DNA from: Streptococcus oralis subsp. tigurinus AZ_3a
Lineage (GTDB): Bacteria; Bacillota; Bacilli; Lactobacillales; Streptococcaceae
DNA: 64,000 nt
Assembly (NCBI GenBank): GCA_000344275.1
Contig: AORU01000002.1
Coordinates: 124,001-188,000 of the forward strand
Direction: 5' to 3'
A model generated the notes under the pieces. The model saw only the letters and a list, made by a program, of their open reading frames with translations, did not search any database and was not told the DNA's origin. Positions 38,393-47,600 of the stretch are shown one piece after another (within the stretch, counting starts at the first letter, position 1; each line of letters starts with the position of its first letter). The position numbers were made by a program, and so were the translations under genes.

Positions 38393-39798
38393 ATGGGTTA
38401 TATTGATTACACAAAAGAACCCCAATCTGATATAGCTTTCGTTGACATGAAATCATTTTATGCGTCTGTGGAATGTGTAGATAGGGGGTTAAACCCTTTA
38501 CATACTTCTCTCTGCGTTATGAGTCGAGCAGATAATTCTGCTGGGCTAATCTTAGCGTCTTCTCCTATGTTCAAAAAAGTCTTTGGGAAAAATAATGTTG
38601 GTCGTGCTTATGACTTACCTTTTGACATTACCACAAGAAAATTTGACTTCTACAATGCAAAACGTCAAGGAATAGACATCACACCCCGTTTTGTTTCTTA
38701 TATTGAAAGCTGGGCCAGAAGAACCCTTATAGTACCACCTCGTATGGATCGCTATATTGAAAAGAATATTGACATCCAGCACATCTTCCAAGACTATGCT
38801 GCTCCTGAAGACATTCTCCCCTACTCCATCGATGAAGGTTTTATCGACTTAACGTCTTCACTCAACTACTTTGTCAAGGATATAGAAAAGCAAAATTAGA
38901 GATCATTTCTGCTAAACTACAACACGACATTTGGCAAAAGACAGGAATCTATTCAACCGTAGGAATGAGCAATTCCAACCCATTATTGGCCAAGCTAGCT
39001 TTAGATAATGAAGCCAAACGAACACCAACCATGCGTGCTAATTGGTCCTATGAAGACGTTGAAACAAAAGTTTGGGCGATTCCAAACCTGACAGACTTTT
39101 GGGGAATTGGGACGAGAACAGAAAAAAGATTACACAAACTTGGCATTACATCCATTAAAGAATTGGCAAATGTTAATCCTGATGTTTTGAAAAAAGAGTT
39201 TGGAAAAGTCGGTGTTCAGCTATGGTTTCATGCCAATGGGGTTGATGAGAGTAATGTCCATGAACCTTATAAACCGAAATCACATGGGCTTGGAAATTCT
39301 CAAGTACTTCCTAAGGATTATGTGAAACAACGTGATATAGAGGTAGTTCTAAGTGAAATGGCAGAACAAGTCGCTATTCGAATGAGAAGAGAACATAAAA
39401 AAGCTACTGTAGTTTCTATCTTTGTAACCTATTCAAAAGCTGAAGTAAAACGTCCCATCAATGCTCAAATGAAAATTGAACCTACAAATGATACACGGCT
39501 ACTAACAGACACTGTTTTAACTCTTTTTCGCAAGCAATACACGTTAGGAGCCGTTCGTGGGATTGCGGTCAATTATTCAGGATTTGTTGATGAAAATTTT
39601 ACGCTCATTTCTTTATTTGATAATGTTGAGAAGACGGAAAAAGAAGATAACTTACAACGAACAATTGACACCATTAGAAACCAATTTGGATTTCTAGCCA
39701 TTCAAAAAGGAACTGCCCTCTTAGACGGTTCCAGGAATATTGCAAGAAGTAAACTAATCGGAGACCACTCAGCAGGTGGTTTGGAGGGATTAAAATGA
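38393..39798 (+). pseudogene. UmuC-like Y-family DNA polymerase, frameshifted
   Basis: The first frame (38393-38899) contains the Y-family catalytic core: FVDMKSFYASVECV and the YSIDEGFIDLT motif with the metal-binding Asp-Glu. It stops at 38899 after FVKDIEKQN. The sequence continues in another frame with RKAKLEIISAKLQ... from about 38886 and on to 39798, with the little-finger domain (YTLGAVRGIAV). The 1406-bp span is two bases over a multiple of three, so a small indel near 38880 has split the gene. Y-family polymerases copy damaged DNA with low fidelity. This copy should be inactive unless the shift is bypassed or is a sequencing error. Confidence 0.88.
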
Positions 39799-40163
39799 TT
39801 GACCGATCATACTTACCATTTCAGTCTGCAAGAGACTATCAAGATGTTAAAATGCAAAAATGGATGGGATTCTTTTTATCGGAACATACCTCTGCCTTAT
39901 CAGATGATGACAAGCATATTGAATATGTCTCAGACCTATCCATGAAGCAAGAATTGTTATTGTTAAGCCAAAGCTATGCTAATCAATTAACGATACAAGT
40001 GGCCATCACTCAAAACAATGCGTTACAACATTATATCAGGACAGTTCCAACGCTCACCACTAACGAAGTCATTCTAAAAACAAAGAATGGTCATATTACG
40101 ATTCCATTGGAACAGATTCTTTCTGTCACATTAGATAGTGAGGTACATTATGAATCAGCTTGA
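39795..40163 (+). CDS. YolD-like protein of the UmuC operon
   Basis: The 122-residue protein overlaps the UmuC stop by 4 bp (ATGA). It has the MIDRSYLPFQSARDYQD start and a KMQKWMGFFLSEHTSAL segment, a pattern of YolD-like proteins often found beside Y-family polymerases in Firmicutes. The role is unknown; in this family a link to polymerase control is suggested. It is intact although the upstream polymerase is not. Confidence 0.7.
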   Translation: MIDRSYLPFQSARDYQDVKMQKWMGFFLSEHTSALSDDDKHIEYVSDLSMKQELLLLSQSYANQLTIQVAITQNNALQHYIRTVPTLTTNEVILKTKNGHITIPLEQILSVTLDSEVHYESA

Positions 40164-40647
40164 GTTCTATAAAAATGAATTACAAATGGACTACTTTAGC
40201 GATCATTATCGTAACTTTGAAAATGATTTTTATCGCTACTCCGCACTAGATACCCCATTAACATTCCTAACTGATGTTATCCTCTTGACAATGGTCAAGT
40301 CATCTAAGAACTATTTCAAACTTAATAAAGAAAATGCGAAAGACAATCGCGATCATTATTTCATTTTTGATGTAGAATTTATCAATGATCATAAATCAAT
40401 AAAAAAGTATATCTATAAAAAACAGCACTTAGACAATCATAGCATACAAAAAAGGAACAGTTTCTTATCAAATATTAGACTATTCCTTTTTTATTTTATT
40501 CTTCATTATTTTGGTAGCTTTAACGTAAAGTTTGCCTCATTACAAACAAATACTTTTGCACCTAAAGGCTTTAAGATGGCTTCTTCAAATAATAGGAGAC
40601 CTAGTTGTGACCTAGTAATTCTATTTGAATTTGTCACTAAGAGATAG
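40150..40647 (+). CDS. DUF5960-like small ICE protein, C-terminus altered
   Basis: From ATG at 40150 the first about 98 residues (FYKNELQMDYFSDHYRNFEN..., FDVEFINDHKSIKKY) resemble a small conserved protein of ICESa2603-type elements (DUF5960). The frame then runs on through a terminator hairpin (40448-40497) and into the antisense remains of a resolvase gene, giving 165 residues. Read-through of a terminator is odd. A lost stop or a frameshift near 40440 is likely; a TAG is present in the next frame there. Confidence 0.55.
   Translation: MNQLEFYKNELQMDYFSDHYRNFENDFYRYSALDTPLTFLTDVILLTMVKSSKNYFKLNKENAKDNRDHYFIFDVEFINDHKSIKKYIYKKQHLDNHSIQKRNSFLSNIRLFLFYFILHYFGSFNVKFASLQTNTFAPKGFKMASSNNRRPSCDLVILFEFVTKR
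40448..40497 (+). terminator. Terminator of the UmuC operon
   Basis: AAAAAAGGAACAG (40448-40460) and CTATTCCTTTTTT (40480-40492) pair over 13 positions with one mismatch, followed by a T-rich tract. It lies inside the extended reading frame of the DUF5960-like gene, which supports the view that the true stop was earlier. Confidence 0.6.
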
Positions 40648-40858
40648 TCTGCTTCTTCTCGCTCAATGTGTCTTAATGCTTCAGCCATTTCATCTCTTTC
40701 TTGGATAGGTTCGACATCACCAATGACTTCACTATAAATAGCCAGGAGCTCTAAGTTAAGCTGAGAGGCTCTCTCCACTAATATACTTTTTGTTTCTCAA
40801 TCATTGGTTGGTCATTGATTGAATATCTGACATATCCTACACATTTTTTTCTATACAT
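40506..40858 (-). pseudogene. Serine recombinase-like remnant
   Basis: From an ATG at 40858 the N-terminal part MYRKKCVGYVRYSIND is resolvase-like, with the catalytic Ser position in VRYSIND. A stop follows in this frame near 40780, and the next frame carries ERASQLNLELLAIYSE... ADYLLVTNSNRITRSQ, which resembles the rest of a small resolvase N-terminal domain. No C-terminal helix-turn-helix is present. The combination looks like a frameshifted, truncated gene antisense to the end of the UmuC operon. Confidence 0.65.
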
Positions 40859-40970
40859 AATAACTACTCCTTTAGGTGTATTATAGCATTCTCGCCTTGA
40901 TTTTACAGCCCAATCACTTAAAAATATTTTACTTTTCTATAATACAGTTTATAAAATCAAGGCTATTCTA

Positions 40971-41252
40971 TTATTTCGGTTTCTTGGCTTGCTTAAATTG
41001 TTCAATTCGTTTCTCTAGTTGCTCCGTGTTCAGCTTATTTTTGGCTTCAGTAATCGTCTCATCTAAAGTTGGCTCCTTTGGTATGACTTTAGGACTACTT
41101 TTACCCTCACTAATAGTCTGACTTGTTGAATCAAATACAACATCTAGTAACTGATTAACTTTATACAATTCGTCTTCAGACATTCCTGATAAGCGATGAA
41201 TCAGTTGCTTGAAACTATCTTGGTTATGCATTTTCTTCTTGAATAATCGCAT
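40971..41252 (-). CDS. Hypothetical ICE protein
   Basis: From ATG at 41252, after a strong AGGAGG, the protein has 93 residues: an N-terminal FKQLIHRLSGMSEDELYKVNQLLDVVF helical part and a charged Lys/Glu-rich C-terminal helix. A longer frame (41285) is not supported by a ribosome binding site. It is the last gene of the minus-strand ICE operon, after the repeat unit at 41273. I recognise no function. Confidence 0.7.
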   Translation of the reverse strand: MRLFKKKMHNQDSFKQLIHRLSGMSEDELYKVNQLLDVVFDSTSQTISEGKSSPKVIPKEPTLDETITEAKNKLNTEQLEKRIEQFKQAKKPK

Positions 41253-41272
41253 TGCTTTCCTCCTCATAAAAA

Positions 41273-41433
41273 GAGGCTGGGACAAAAGTCCGACCTCAAA
41301 TATAAAAAGCGAACGAAACTAGTTTTCTGGTAATCAGAATTCTGCTTTGTTCGCTTTTCGCATTTAATTATAGATTTGAAGGACTTAATAATTAAGATTT
41401 TTAAAAATTGAAATCTTTTTGTCCCAAACTCTC
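41273..41433. repeat. Streptococcal intergenic repeat (GGGACAAAA type)
   Basis: The 160-bp unit is bounded by TGGGACAAAA (41278-41287) and the inverted TTTTGTCCCA (41417-41426). It holds a second hairpin, AAAAGCGAAC (41315-41324) with GTTCGCTTTT (41349-41358). Such GAGGCTGGGACAAAA repeats are common between genes in streptococci. It could act as a transcriptional attenuator between the 131-aa and 93-aa genes. Confidence 0.7.
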
Positions 41434-41437
41434 TCAC

Positions 41438-41833
41438 TTACAGATCATCAATAGCTGCTGAAACAGCTTGTAATTTTTTATTATGTTTATTCTTCTCATC
41501 AATCAATTGGTGTAACTCTTCAATCTTCTTCTGACTTTGAGCAATATCCTCATTGTTTTGAGCCACCATATCCGCAAGATGTTGCTTATAATCGTTCGTA
41601 ATGGTTGATGAAGAAACCTGCTGTGTAGATGTTTGCTTCTGCGGTTCTGGTTTCGAGACTGGCTTCTCTTTGACCTTCTGTTGTTCCATTTCAAAGGCTG
41701 CAACGTAATCAACATCTTCAGTAGCTTGTTGCCCTTCCTGATGAAAGAGAGCTGCAATTTTAGCACGTTCCTCTGCTGAAGATGTTGGTGTCTTGTCGTC
41801 TAAGGGTTGTTCAAAGGTCCAATCTTTTGTCAT
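41438..41833 (-). CDS. Hypothetical ICE protein (coiled-coil)
   Basis: The 131 residues start with MTKDWTFEQPLDDKTP, continue with a Glu/Gln/Lys-rich linker (KEKPVSKPEPQKQT) and finish with a long coiled-coil (DIAQSQKKIEELHQLIDEKNKHNKK). It overlaps the following 78-aa gene by 4 bp. Similar proteins (DUF5945-like) are found at this position in ICESa2603-type elements. The role is unknown. Confidence 0.7.
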   Translation of the reverse strand: MTKDWTFEQPLDDKTPTSSAEERAKIAALFHQEGQQATEDVDYVAAFEMEQQKVKEKPVSKPEPQKQTSTQQVSSSTITNDYKQHLADMVAQNNEDIAQSQKKIEELHQLIDEKNKHNKKLQAVSAAIDDL

Positions 41834-42066
41834 ACGTTCATTTCCTCATTTCTAGTTTCTTTTGCAATTATTTGCGTGTCTTCCTTACCAAAAGCCTGAT
41901 TCATAGCTTCCTCAAATGTTAGTCGGCTATTTTGTTGGCGTTTGATAAAGGTTTGATACATGGCATTCTGTAATTGTTCACGATATGTTTCTAGTTTCTC
42001 GGTTTCCTTGGAAACTTTTTCCTCTTGCCTAGCCACCTTATCAGCTAGGCGTTCAATAACACTCAT
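41830..42066 (-). CDS. Hypothetical small ICE protein
   Basis: The 78-residue protein is rich in charged residues and likely an extended helix (LADKVARQEEKVSKETEKLETYREQLQ, then a short acidic end). It matches the size and position of a DUF5965-like protein in this ICE family. Its stop overlaps the next gene by 4 bp, so the two are coupled. Function unknown. Confidence 0.7.
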   Translation of the reverse strand: MSVIERLADKVARQEEKVSKETEKLETYREQLQNAMYQTFIKRQQNSRLTFEEAMNQAFGKEDTQIIAKETRNEEMNV

Positions 42067-42122
42067 GATGTGCAGTCCTCCTTATCCTTTTCTAGCTTAT
42101 GATAAGAGGCTTGATTTTTTTA

Positions 42123-43208
42123 TCACATTTCTAACATTGGTTGGGTCTTAGGTGGTGCATTACTATTTAAAATTTGGGTTTGTGCAGAGTGAATCACTTC
42201 TGCTAGAGATACTTCTGACTGTTTCTTAACCACATCATTCCAGTCAGCTTTCGTTTCTATTTTCAAGAGTGGCGGTAAATCTTGTTGAATAGGAAACCCT
42301 TTATTACGTATCTTCTGACAGAATTCTCTACCTGCTTTATCATTGTCTACAGCTAAGATTATCAAATCTGAGTGAGTTTTAAAATAAGTTGTCGTGTCCT
42401 TAATGGCATGAAAATAATGAGCCAATCGACTAGGTTTTATCGTTTCTAAAAACTCTACTTTGCCTTGTTGCTCTGCGATTAGACGCAGGGTCTGATAAGC
42501 TATCACTGAGAGTTTCAATCCCTCCATTGACACAAGGCGAACATCTGATAAGTGTTTCTGATGGAGTTGATAATAACTCATCATATCAATTACTGACTCA
42601 CAAAAGATGAGGCGCTTGGGGCTTCCAATATCAAAGCTCGTCCCAATATACCCATGAGAACCTTTCATAATCTTCTTCAAGAACCCTCTATCATGATTTG
42701 GGTTCGGTGCAACTCCTTGTAAACTAGCTCCCTGTAACACTCCTTTGTGGTCATAGCTTTTAAAGACAAGTACCGATTCTTGAGCGTTTTTGGTCTGGTA
42801 ATGAGCTTGTGCTAAAAGCCCCTGTCTCCCAAAAGTATTGATGGTATCGTCACTTAGACCACGCACCTGATTCAAGTATGCTCTCGCTTGGCGAAACGGT
42901 TCTTCAGGCAAATAATAACGAAAAGGTTGGTAAGTCTCTTCTCTGACCTTTATTTGTTCAAAATTGCCAGTCTCAAGGTAAGTTAAGGCTTCTTTGAAAG
43001 AAACCCCCGCAACTAACTGCACAAAGTCAATCACATCTCCCTGAATATCCCTTGAAAACCATTTAAAGGTATTGGTATCCGCAAAGATACGAAAGGAATC
43101 ATGTTCTGGGTGCTCATAAACTTGTCCTGTTAGTTGCCTAAAGAAATAACCTAGACTTGCAGCAACATCTAAAATTGCCACTTGTTTAACTTCTTCAATT
43201 CTTGTCAT
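42123..43208 (-). CDS. TOPRIM/primase-like ICE protein
   Basis: The 361 residues contain an N-terminal DUF3991-like part (GYFFRQLTGQVYEHPEHDSFRI... GDVIDFVQLVAG), a central region with RLIFCESVIDMMSYY (TOPRIM Glu) and a later LIILAVDNDKAGREF (TOPRIM Asp motif). The motif order matches TOPRIM proteins encoded in conjugative elements, which may synthesise primers on the transferred strand. It is in the conserved ICESa2603 position. Its Shine-Dalgarno is good, and no lesions were seen. Confidence 0.85.
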   Translation of the reverse strand: MTRIEEVKQVAILDVAASLGYFFRQLTGQVYEHPEHDSFRIFADTNTFKWFSRDIQGDVIDFVQLVAGVSFKEALTYLETGNFEQIKVREETYQPFRYYLPEEPFRQARAYLNQVRGLSDDTINTFGRQGLLAQAHYQTKNAQESVLVFKSYDHKGVLQGASLQGVAPNPNHDRGFLKKIMKGSHGYIGTSFDIGSPKRLIFCESVIDMMSYYQLHQKHLSDVRLVSMEGLKLSVIAYQTLRLIAEQQGKVEFLETIKPSRLAHYFHAIKDTTTYFKTHSDLIILAVDNDKAGREFCQKIRNKGFPIQQDLPPLLKIETKADWNDVVKKQSEVSLAEVIHSAQTQILNSNAPPKTQPMLEM

Positions 43209-43222
43209 CTCGTTCTCCCTAT

Positions 43223-43249
43223 CAAAAAAGCAGAAGATGGTCTCCTGCT
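43223..43249 (-). terminator. Terminator between the VirB8-like and TOPRIM genes
   Basis: AGCAGGAGA and TCTTCTGCT pair on the minus strand around a 3-nt loop and are followed by TTTTTTG. The stem overlaps the stop of the VirB8-like gene. It would reduce transcription into the TOPRIM gene. Confidence 0.6.
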
Positions 43250-43886
43250 AGTTTGTCTCACTTGTGGTACTTCCTTGAATATCTGGAATGCTAGAATTAG
43301 CACCATCAGATGTTTCTTTTAACTCTTCTAGTTTGCCATTCCAAATGGTCAACTGATTCACAAGGAGTTTATCCGAGAGTTTTGAATAGGATAATTTGAG
43401 AGACTTGGTTTCCGTTTGCGTGCTCTTTTGTGCCTTATCACTAACATCAGATACATAGACAACTTGATAAGAGACTTCTGCTAGAGCTTCATTGGTCTCT
43501 GTATTGACATAAATGTCAGCCTTCTCAAAGCGATAATCTAGGATATAGTCCTTATAGACTTGATTGACAGACTCTTCTTGACGTGCCACTTCTTCCTTAT
43601 ATGCTGAGTCAGTCATATAAGGCTTAATACGGTTGTTATTCTCTCCAAGTTTTTCCTTAGTGTAATACTGAGTCAAAAATTCCTTGACAAATTTATCTGA
43701 TAGGACACTTGCTTTTTCCTTTTCTTTTTCCTTAGTCAGTAATTTATGAGCTTCCGACTGGATTTGCTTGTGCGTATGATTGGTCACAGATTGAGAACCA
43801 ATAGTGTAGCCCATCATCACAATAAAGCTAGTAAGTGCTAGACCACCTAAACCAATCAGAAGCCTAGCTTTCATTTTATTTAACAT
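43248..43886 (-). CDS. VirB8-like conjugation protein
   Basis: From ATG at 43886 the protein has 212 residues: a short cytoplasmic start, one membrane helix (LLIGLGGLALTSFIVMMGYTIG) and an extracellular domain with conserved DKFVKEFLTQYYT and YVNTETNEALAEVSYQVVYV segments, resembling the NTF2-like fold of VirB8 proteins. VirB8 links transfer channel components at the membrane. An ATG at 43928 lacks a Shine-Dalgarno, and GGAG is well placed for 43886. The ICE uses it with VirB4 and the CHAP hydrolase. Confidence 0.75.
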   Translation of the reverse strand: MLNKMKARLLIGLGGLALTSFIVMMGYTIGSQSVTNHTHKQIQSEAHKLLTKEKEKEKASVLSDKFVKEFLTQYYTKEKLGENNNRIKPYMTDSAYKEEVARQEESVNQVYKDYILDYRFEKADIYVNTETNEALAEVSYQVVYVSDVSDKAQKSTQTETKSLKLSYSKLSDKLLVNQLTIWNGKLEELKETSDGANSSIPDIQGSTTSETN

Positions 43887-43954
43887 AGATAGTGCCATCT
43901 CCTTTTTTTCATAAGATAGCCCCATCATAACAAGATTGACTTGGAAAAATTATC

Positions 43955-43990
43955 ACAAAAAAGGACTGGCATTCAACAACGCTAGTCCTT
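43955..43990 (-). terminator. Terminator after the 95-aa membrane gene
   Basis: AAGGACTAGC and GCCAGTCCTT pair on the minus strand with one mismatch around a 10-nt loop, then TTTTTTG. It starts directly after the membrane-protein gene stop (43993). Confidence 0.7.
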
Positions 43991-43992
43991 CT

Positions 43993-44280
43993 TTACGCTA
44001 TCCGACTTTTAACTACCTTTGCCACAAGACCTGCTACAAGCAGAATATTGAAGGTAATATAGAAAGAGGTGAAACTCCAAATGCCATTTGCGGCTAAGTC
44101 TTCCACATAGAGGTATCTCTCTGTGAAAAAGAGGTAAATCCCATAGATTTCCATAAAGAGTATGCCTCCGATTAGTCCGATAAGAAATAGACCTCCCAAT
44201 GCTTTCACAACCTGAAAAAGAACTACAAAGATGACCCCTAACAGGGCAATGAGGAAAATGCCTTGTAAGATTTGTTCCAT
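43993..44280 (-). CDS. Small membrane protein of the ICE
   Basis: The 95-residue protein has two or three hydrophobic helices (LQGIFLIALLGVIFVVLFQVV, LFLIGLIGGILFMEIYGIYLFF, FTSFYITFNILLVAGL) and a basic end (VVKSRIA). Small membrane proteins at this site in ICESa2603-type elements belong to the transfer cluster, but the exact role is not known. It is followed by a strong terminator. Confidence 0.7.
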   Translation of the reverse strand: MEQILQGIFLIALLGVIFVVLFQVVKALGGLFLIGLIGGILFMEIYGIYLFFTERYLYVEDLAANGIWSFTSFYITFNILLVAGLVAKVVKSRIA

Positions 44281-44304
44281 AACACCTTGTATACGAGATA
44301 CCTC

Positions 44305-44604
44305 CTAATCTAATTGCTTATGATAACGGTTAGCTAGATCCTTGTCTAATTCCTCTAATTGTGACACCAACTCAAGATACTCGTCACGTGTCACCTCATC
44401 TAGGTCTGGGAAATCATTCTCACGACTCGTGATGATAAGCTCTAACTGCCCTGTCAGTTCTCGCTTTGAAAAGCTATAATCCAGTGTTTCATCTTCATAC
44501 TGTTCTTTCAAGGCTTGGTAATGAGTCCTATCTTCTGGACTGGTAAAGCCTTGAGCTAACCACTCCTCCAATTGGTATCGTAAGTCTTCAATCGTTTGTG
44601 TCAT
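44305..44604 (-). CDS. Hypothetical ICE protein (DUF5966-like)
   Basis: Using ATG at 44604 after AAAGGAG gives 99 residues. The protein is acidic and helical (EEWLAQGFTSPEDRTHYQALKEQYEDE, EVTRDEYLELVSQLEELD). The longer frame to 44637 adds a basic stretch without a ribosome binding site. It is conserved in position directly after the giant methylase-helicase gene of this ICE family. Function unknown. Confidence 0.7.
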   Translation of the reverse strand: MTQTIEDLRYQLEEWLAQGFTSPEDRTHYQALKEQYEDETLDYSFSKRELTGQLELIITSRENDFPDLDEVTRDEYLELVSQLEELDKDLANRYHKQLD

Positions 44605-44672
44605 CGCTTTTCTCCTTTGGTGATTTCTTGATTTCATTTTACCGCGTTCAAAAATTTTTGTCAGCCTTTTTT

Positions 44673-47600
44673 CTATAACTCTAATAAAATTTCTTCTTTC
44701 TTTGTATGGGAGGAAATCTCCTGATTAAATGTCGCTAGTGCGCTATCTATTTCCTCTATTTCAGCTTCTTTCTCTACTAATGGCGCTAACACATGATACT
44801 TAGCCTTGACCAATTGGTAATCCTTTTCTTTTGGAAAGCTCTTTTCAACCTCAACTTTGGCAACAGCTAGCTTATCTTTCAAATTATTAGCCATTTCTTC
44901 TGTCTTTTCTTGGTCATCTAGGATATGGTCAATGGCATTGTTAATCCGTTGAATGGTTCCCACATCTGATTTCAAATCAAGGGCGACTGAATACTGATTA
45001 TCTCCGATGATTGTCAGCGATACGGTCTCAGGCAGTGGGTCGCTGAGTCCCCTTGTCGCCATTTTCAACTCAAAGCCCCTAAAGGAGGCAAGAGTTCTCA
45101 CTTTCTTGGTTTCTGAACGGTTATAAGTGATCAGTTTACGAAGATAGTCCCCTGCTTCTGCACGATTATCAATTAGTTGATTGTCAAAGGTCATGGCAAA
45201 ATCGAGGTGCTTAGTTGCTAGAGATTGGGCAATATCACGGTCATACTGACTGAGACGTTTTTCTAAGGCAGGGAGATGTTTCTCGCAGTAAGTAATCGTG
45301 TAGCGATACTCGTCTTTGGAGCGATGAAAGGCACGCTTTTGGTTCTCAAGTACCGTTAACTCATTCTCCAACTCCATCTTGAGTTTAAGGTAAGGATTAC
45401 CAGTTGCTAAAGCCTTAAAGTCTGAAGCGGTCATGGTCTGCTCATCAATGTCTTCTGCCGACCGAACAGGGTCTTTTGAAGTCATGATTTGCGTGATATA
45501 CTTCAACTTGTTCTCTTGTGTCTGCCAGAGGTAATTATCAAAGCTCCCTTTAGTAATATAGTGGTAAATGTCTACCTCTTGGTGCTGATTTCCTTGACGG
45601 ATTAGCCGACCATTGCGTTGAGTAATATCAGAGGGACGCCAAGGGACATCCAAATGATGAACAGCTTTCATGCGTGCTTGCACGTTTAAGCCTGTGCCTC
45701 CTTTTTCTGTCGAAGCCATGAGAATCCGAACCTCACCACTATTGACCTTACGAGACAGAGAGTTTTTCTTCTCATCGGTGTTGGCGTCATGGACAAAGGC
45801 AATCTCTTCTCTTGGTATCCCTCGATCAACCAAGAGGTCTTTAAGTTCATTGTAAACATCAAAACCTTCTTCCTTACTCTTAGGTGTTCCAATATCTGAG
45901 AAAATCATCTGGGTAGCTTTGTCAACTTCTCCCTCACGGTAAATGCGCTCCACATTATCCACTACCTGAAGGATTTTCTGATTGTCTGATAAGGTATAGG
46001 CCGGATCAATCAAGCGCATGTCAATGGCTAGTTTTCGTGCTTCCCCAGTTATCTTTAACATGTTATCCTCACTAGGATCAACACTTCCTGATTTAATGGC
46101 GTCTGACCGATCAACTAACTCTTCAAGGTAATACTTCTGAGCTTCCGTCAACTCACTTTCAACCGCAATGACTTTAGCTTCAGGCACAGGTAAATCCAAC
46201 ATATCGGAAGTCTGAATATCGGCTGTTTCCTTATAAATTCGCATGAGTTCAGGAAGATTCACAAACTTCTTAAAGCGTTTCTTGGGTTGATACTTATCGC
46301 CTGTTGGTGCTAACTCCATAGAGTTTTCAATATTGCCAAATGCACCTACCCACGAGTCAAAGTTTGACACTTGATACCGTTCTAAGACATCTGGTTGAAT
46401 GTAAGACATCATGGTATAGAGTTCACTAATAGAGTTAGAGACTGGTGTTCCTGTCGCAAAGACAATGTTTCTATCCCCATGTTCAGCCTGTACCTGTCTC
46501 ACCTTCATCTCCATATCCACATTCTTCTTAGAAGTCGTATGGGTAATACCTGCCACATTCCCTAAGCCAGTGATGGGGCGGATATTCTTAAAATGGTGAG
46601 CTTCGTCCACAAAGAGGAAGTCAATCCCTAGATTTTCAAATTCAATAAAGGTATCTCGCTCTAACTTCTGGAGTTCTTCCAATTGCGTTTCTAGACCCTT
46701 AATCGACCGCTCCGCCTCTTTAACCGTATAGTTGTTATCACTCCCTTGCTTAATGTCTCGAAGTTGGTCTAACTTATCTTGAATATAGGTTAACTGCTTT
46801 TCTTGGCTCATGGGAATTTTCTCAAACTGAGAATCCCCAATGACAATGGCGTCGTAATCTCCTGTGATAATCCGCGAGACAAACTGCTTGCGTTTGGCTT
46901 TGGCAAAGTCTTTCTTGGTCGTCACATAGACCTTTTTGGTTGGAAAGAACTTCATGATTTCTTGACCGAACTGTGCGGTTAGACTAGATGGCACGACATA
47001 AAGAGGTTTGTGTACCATACCAAGTTCCTTGAGTTTAAAGCCTGCCCCAAGCATGGTTAAGGTCTTGCCTGACCCCACTTCATGAGCAAGAAGCGTTCGT
47101 TTTTCTTCTACAATGCGTTGAATGGCATTCTTTTGGTGAGGTCTTAGAGAAATATTCTGGGCAAGACCATCGATTTCTAAGCGACTGCCATCATAGACTT
47201 TAGAGACCGTCCGATTATAGAGGTTATTATAGGTTTCTTCAATCAGCTGTTGGACATCTGGATAACGTGACACGAAGTCTTGAAAGAGGTCTTGAATCTC
47301 CGTTTCTTTAGCACGAAGAACCGTTGTTTTCTCAACATCGGTCACATTCTTTTTCTTACCTCCCTCTTCCATTTGCTTGGTGATGGTAGGCTGATTAGAA
47401 TTAAGGAGGTTTTCAAAAATTTTACGACCACTATCGTAACGTGAGACAGGGACGCCAAGACTTCGATCAGCTGCCGTAGAGTACATAAAAGCAAATTTGG
47501 ATTGGTAAGAAAGCGTGCCATCAATTGGGCTAACGTCAAGAACTGTCTCCAGTTCTTGGTCCATCAGGTCATAGGTTCGTCCCATAAACGTTTCGTAGGC

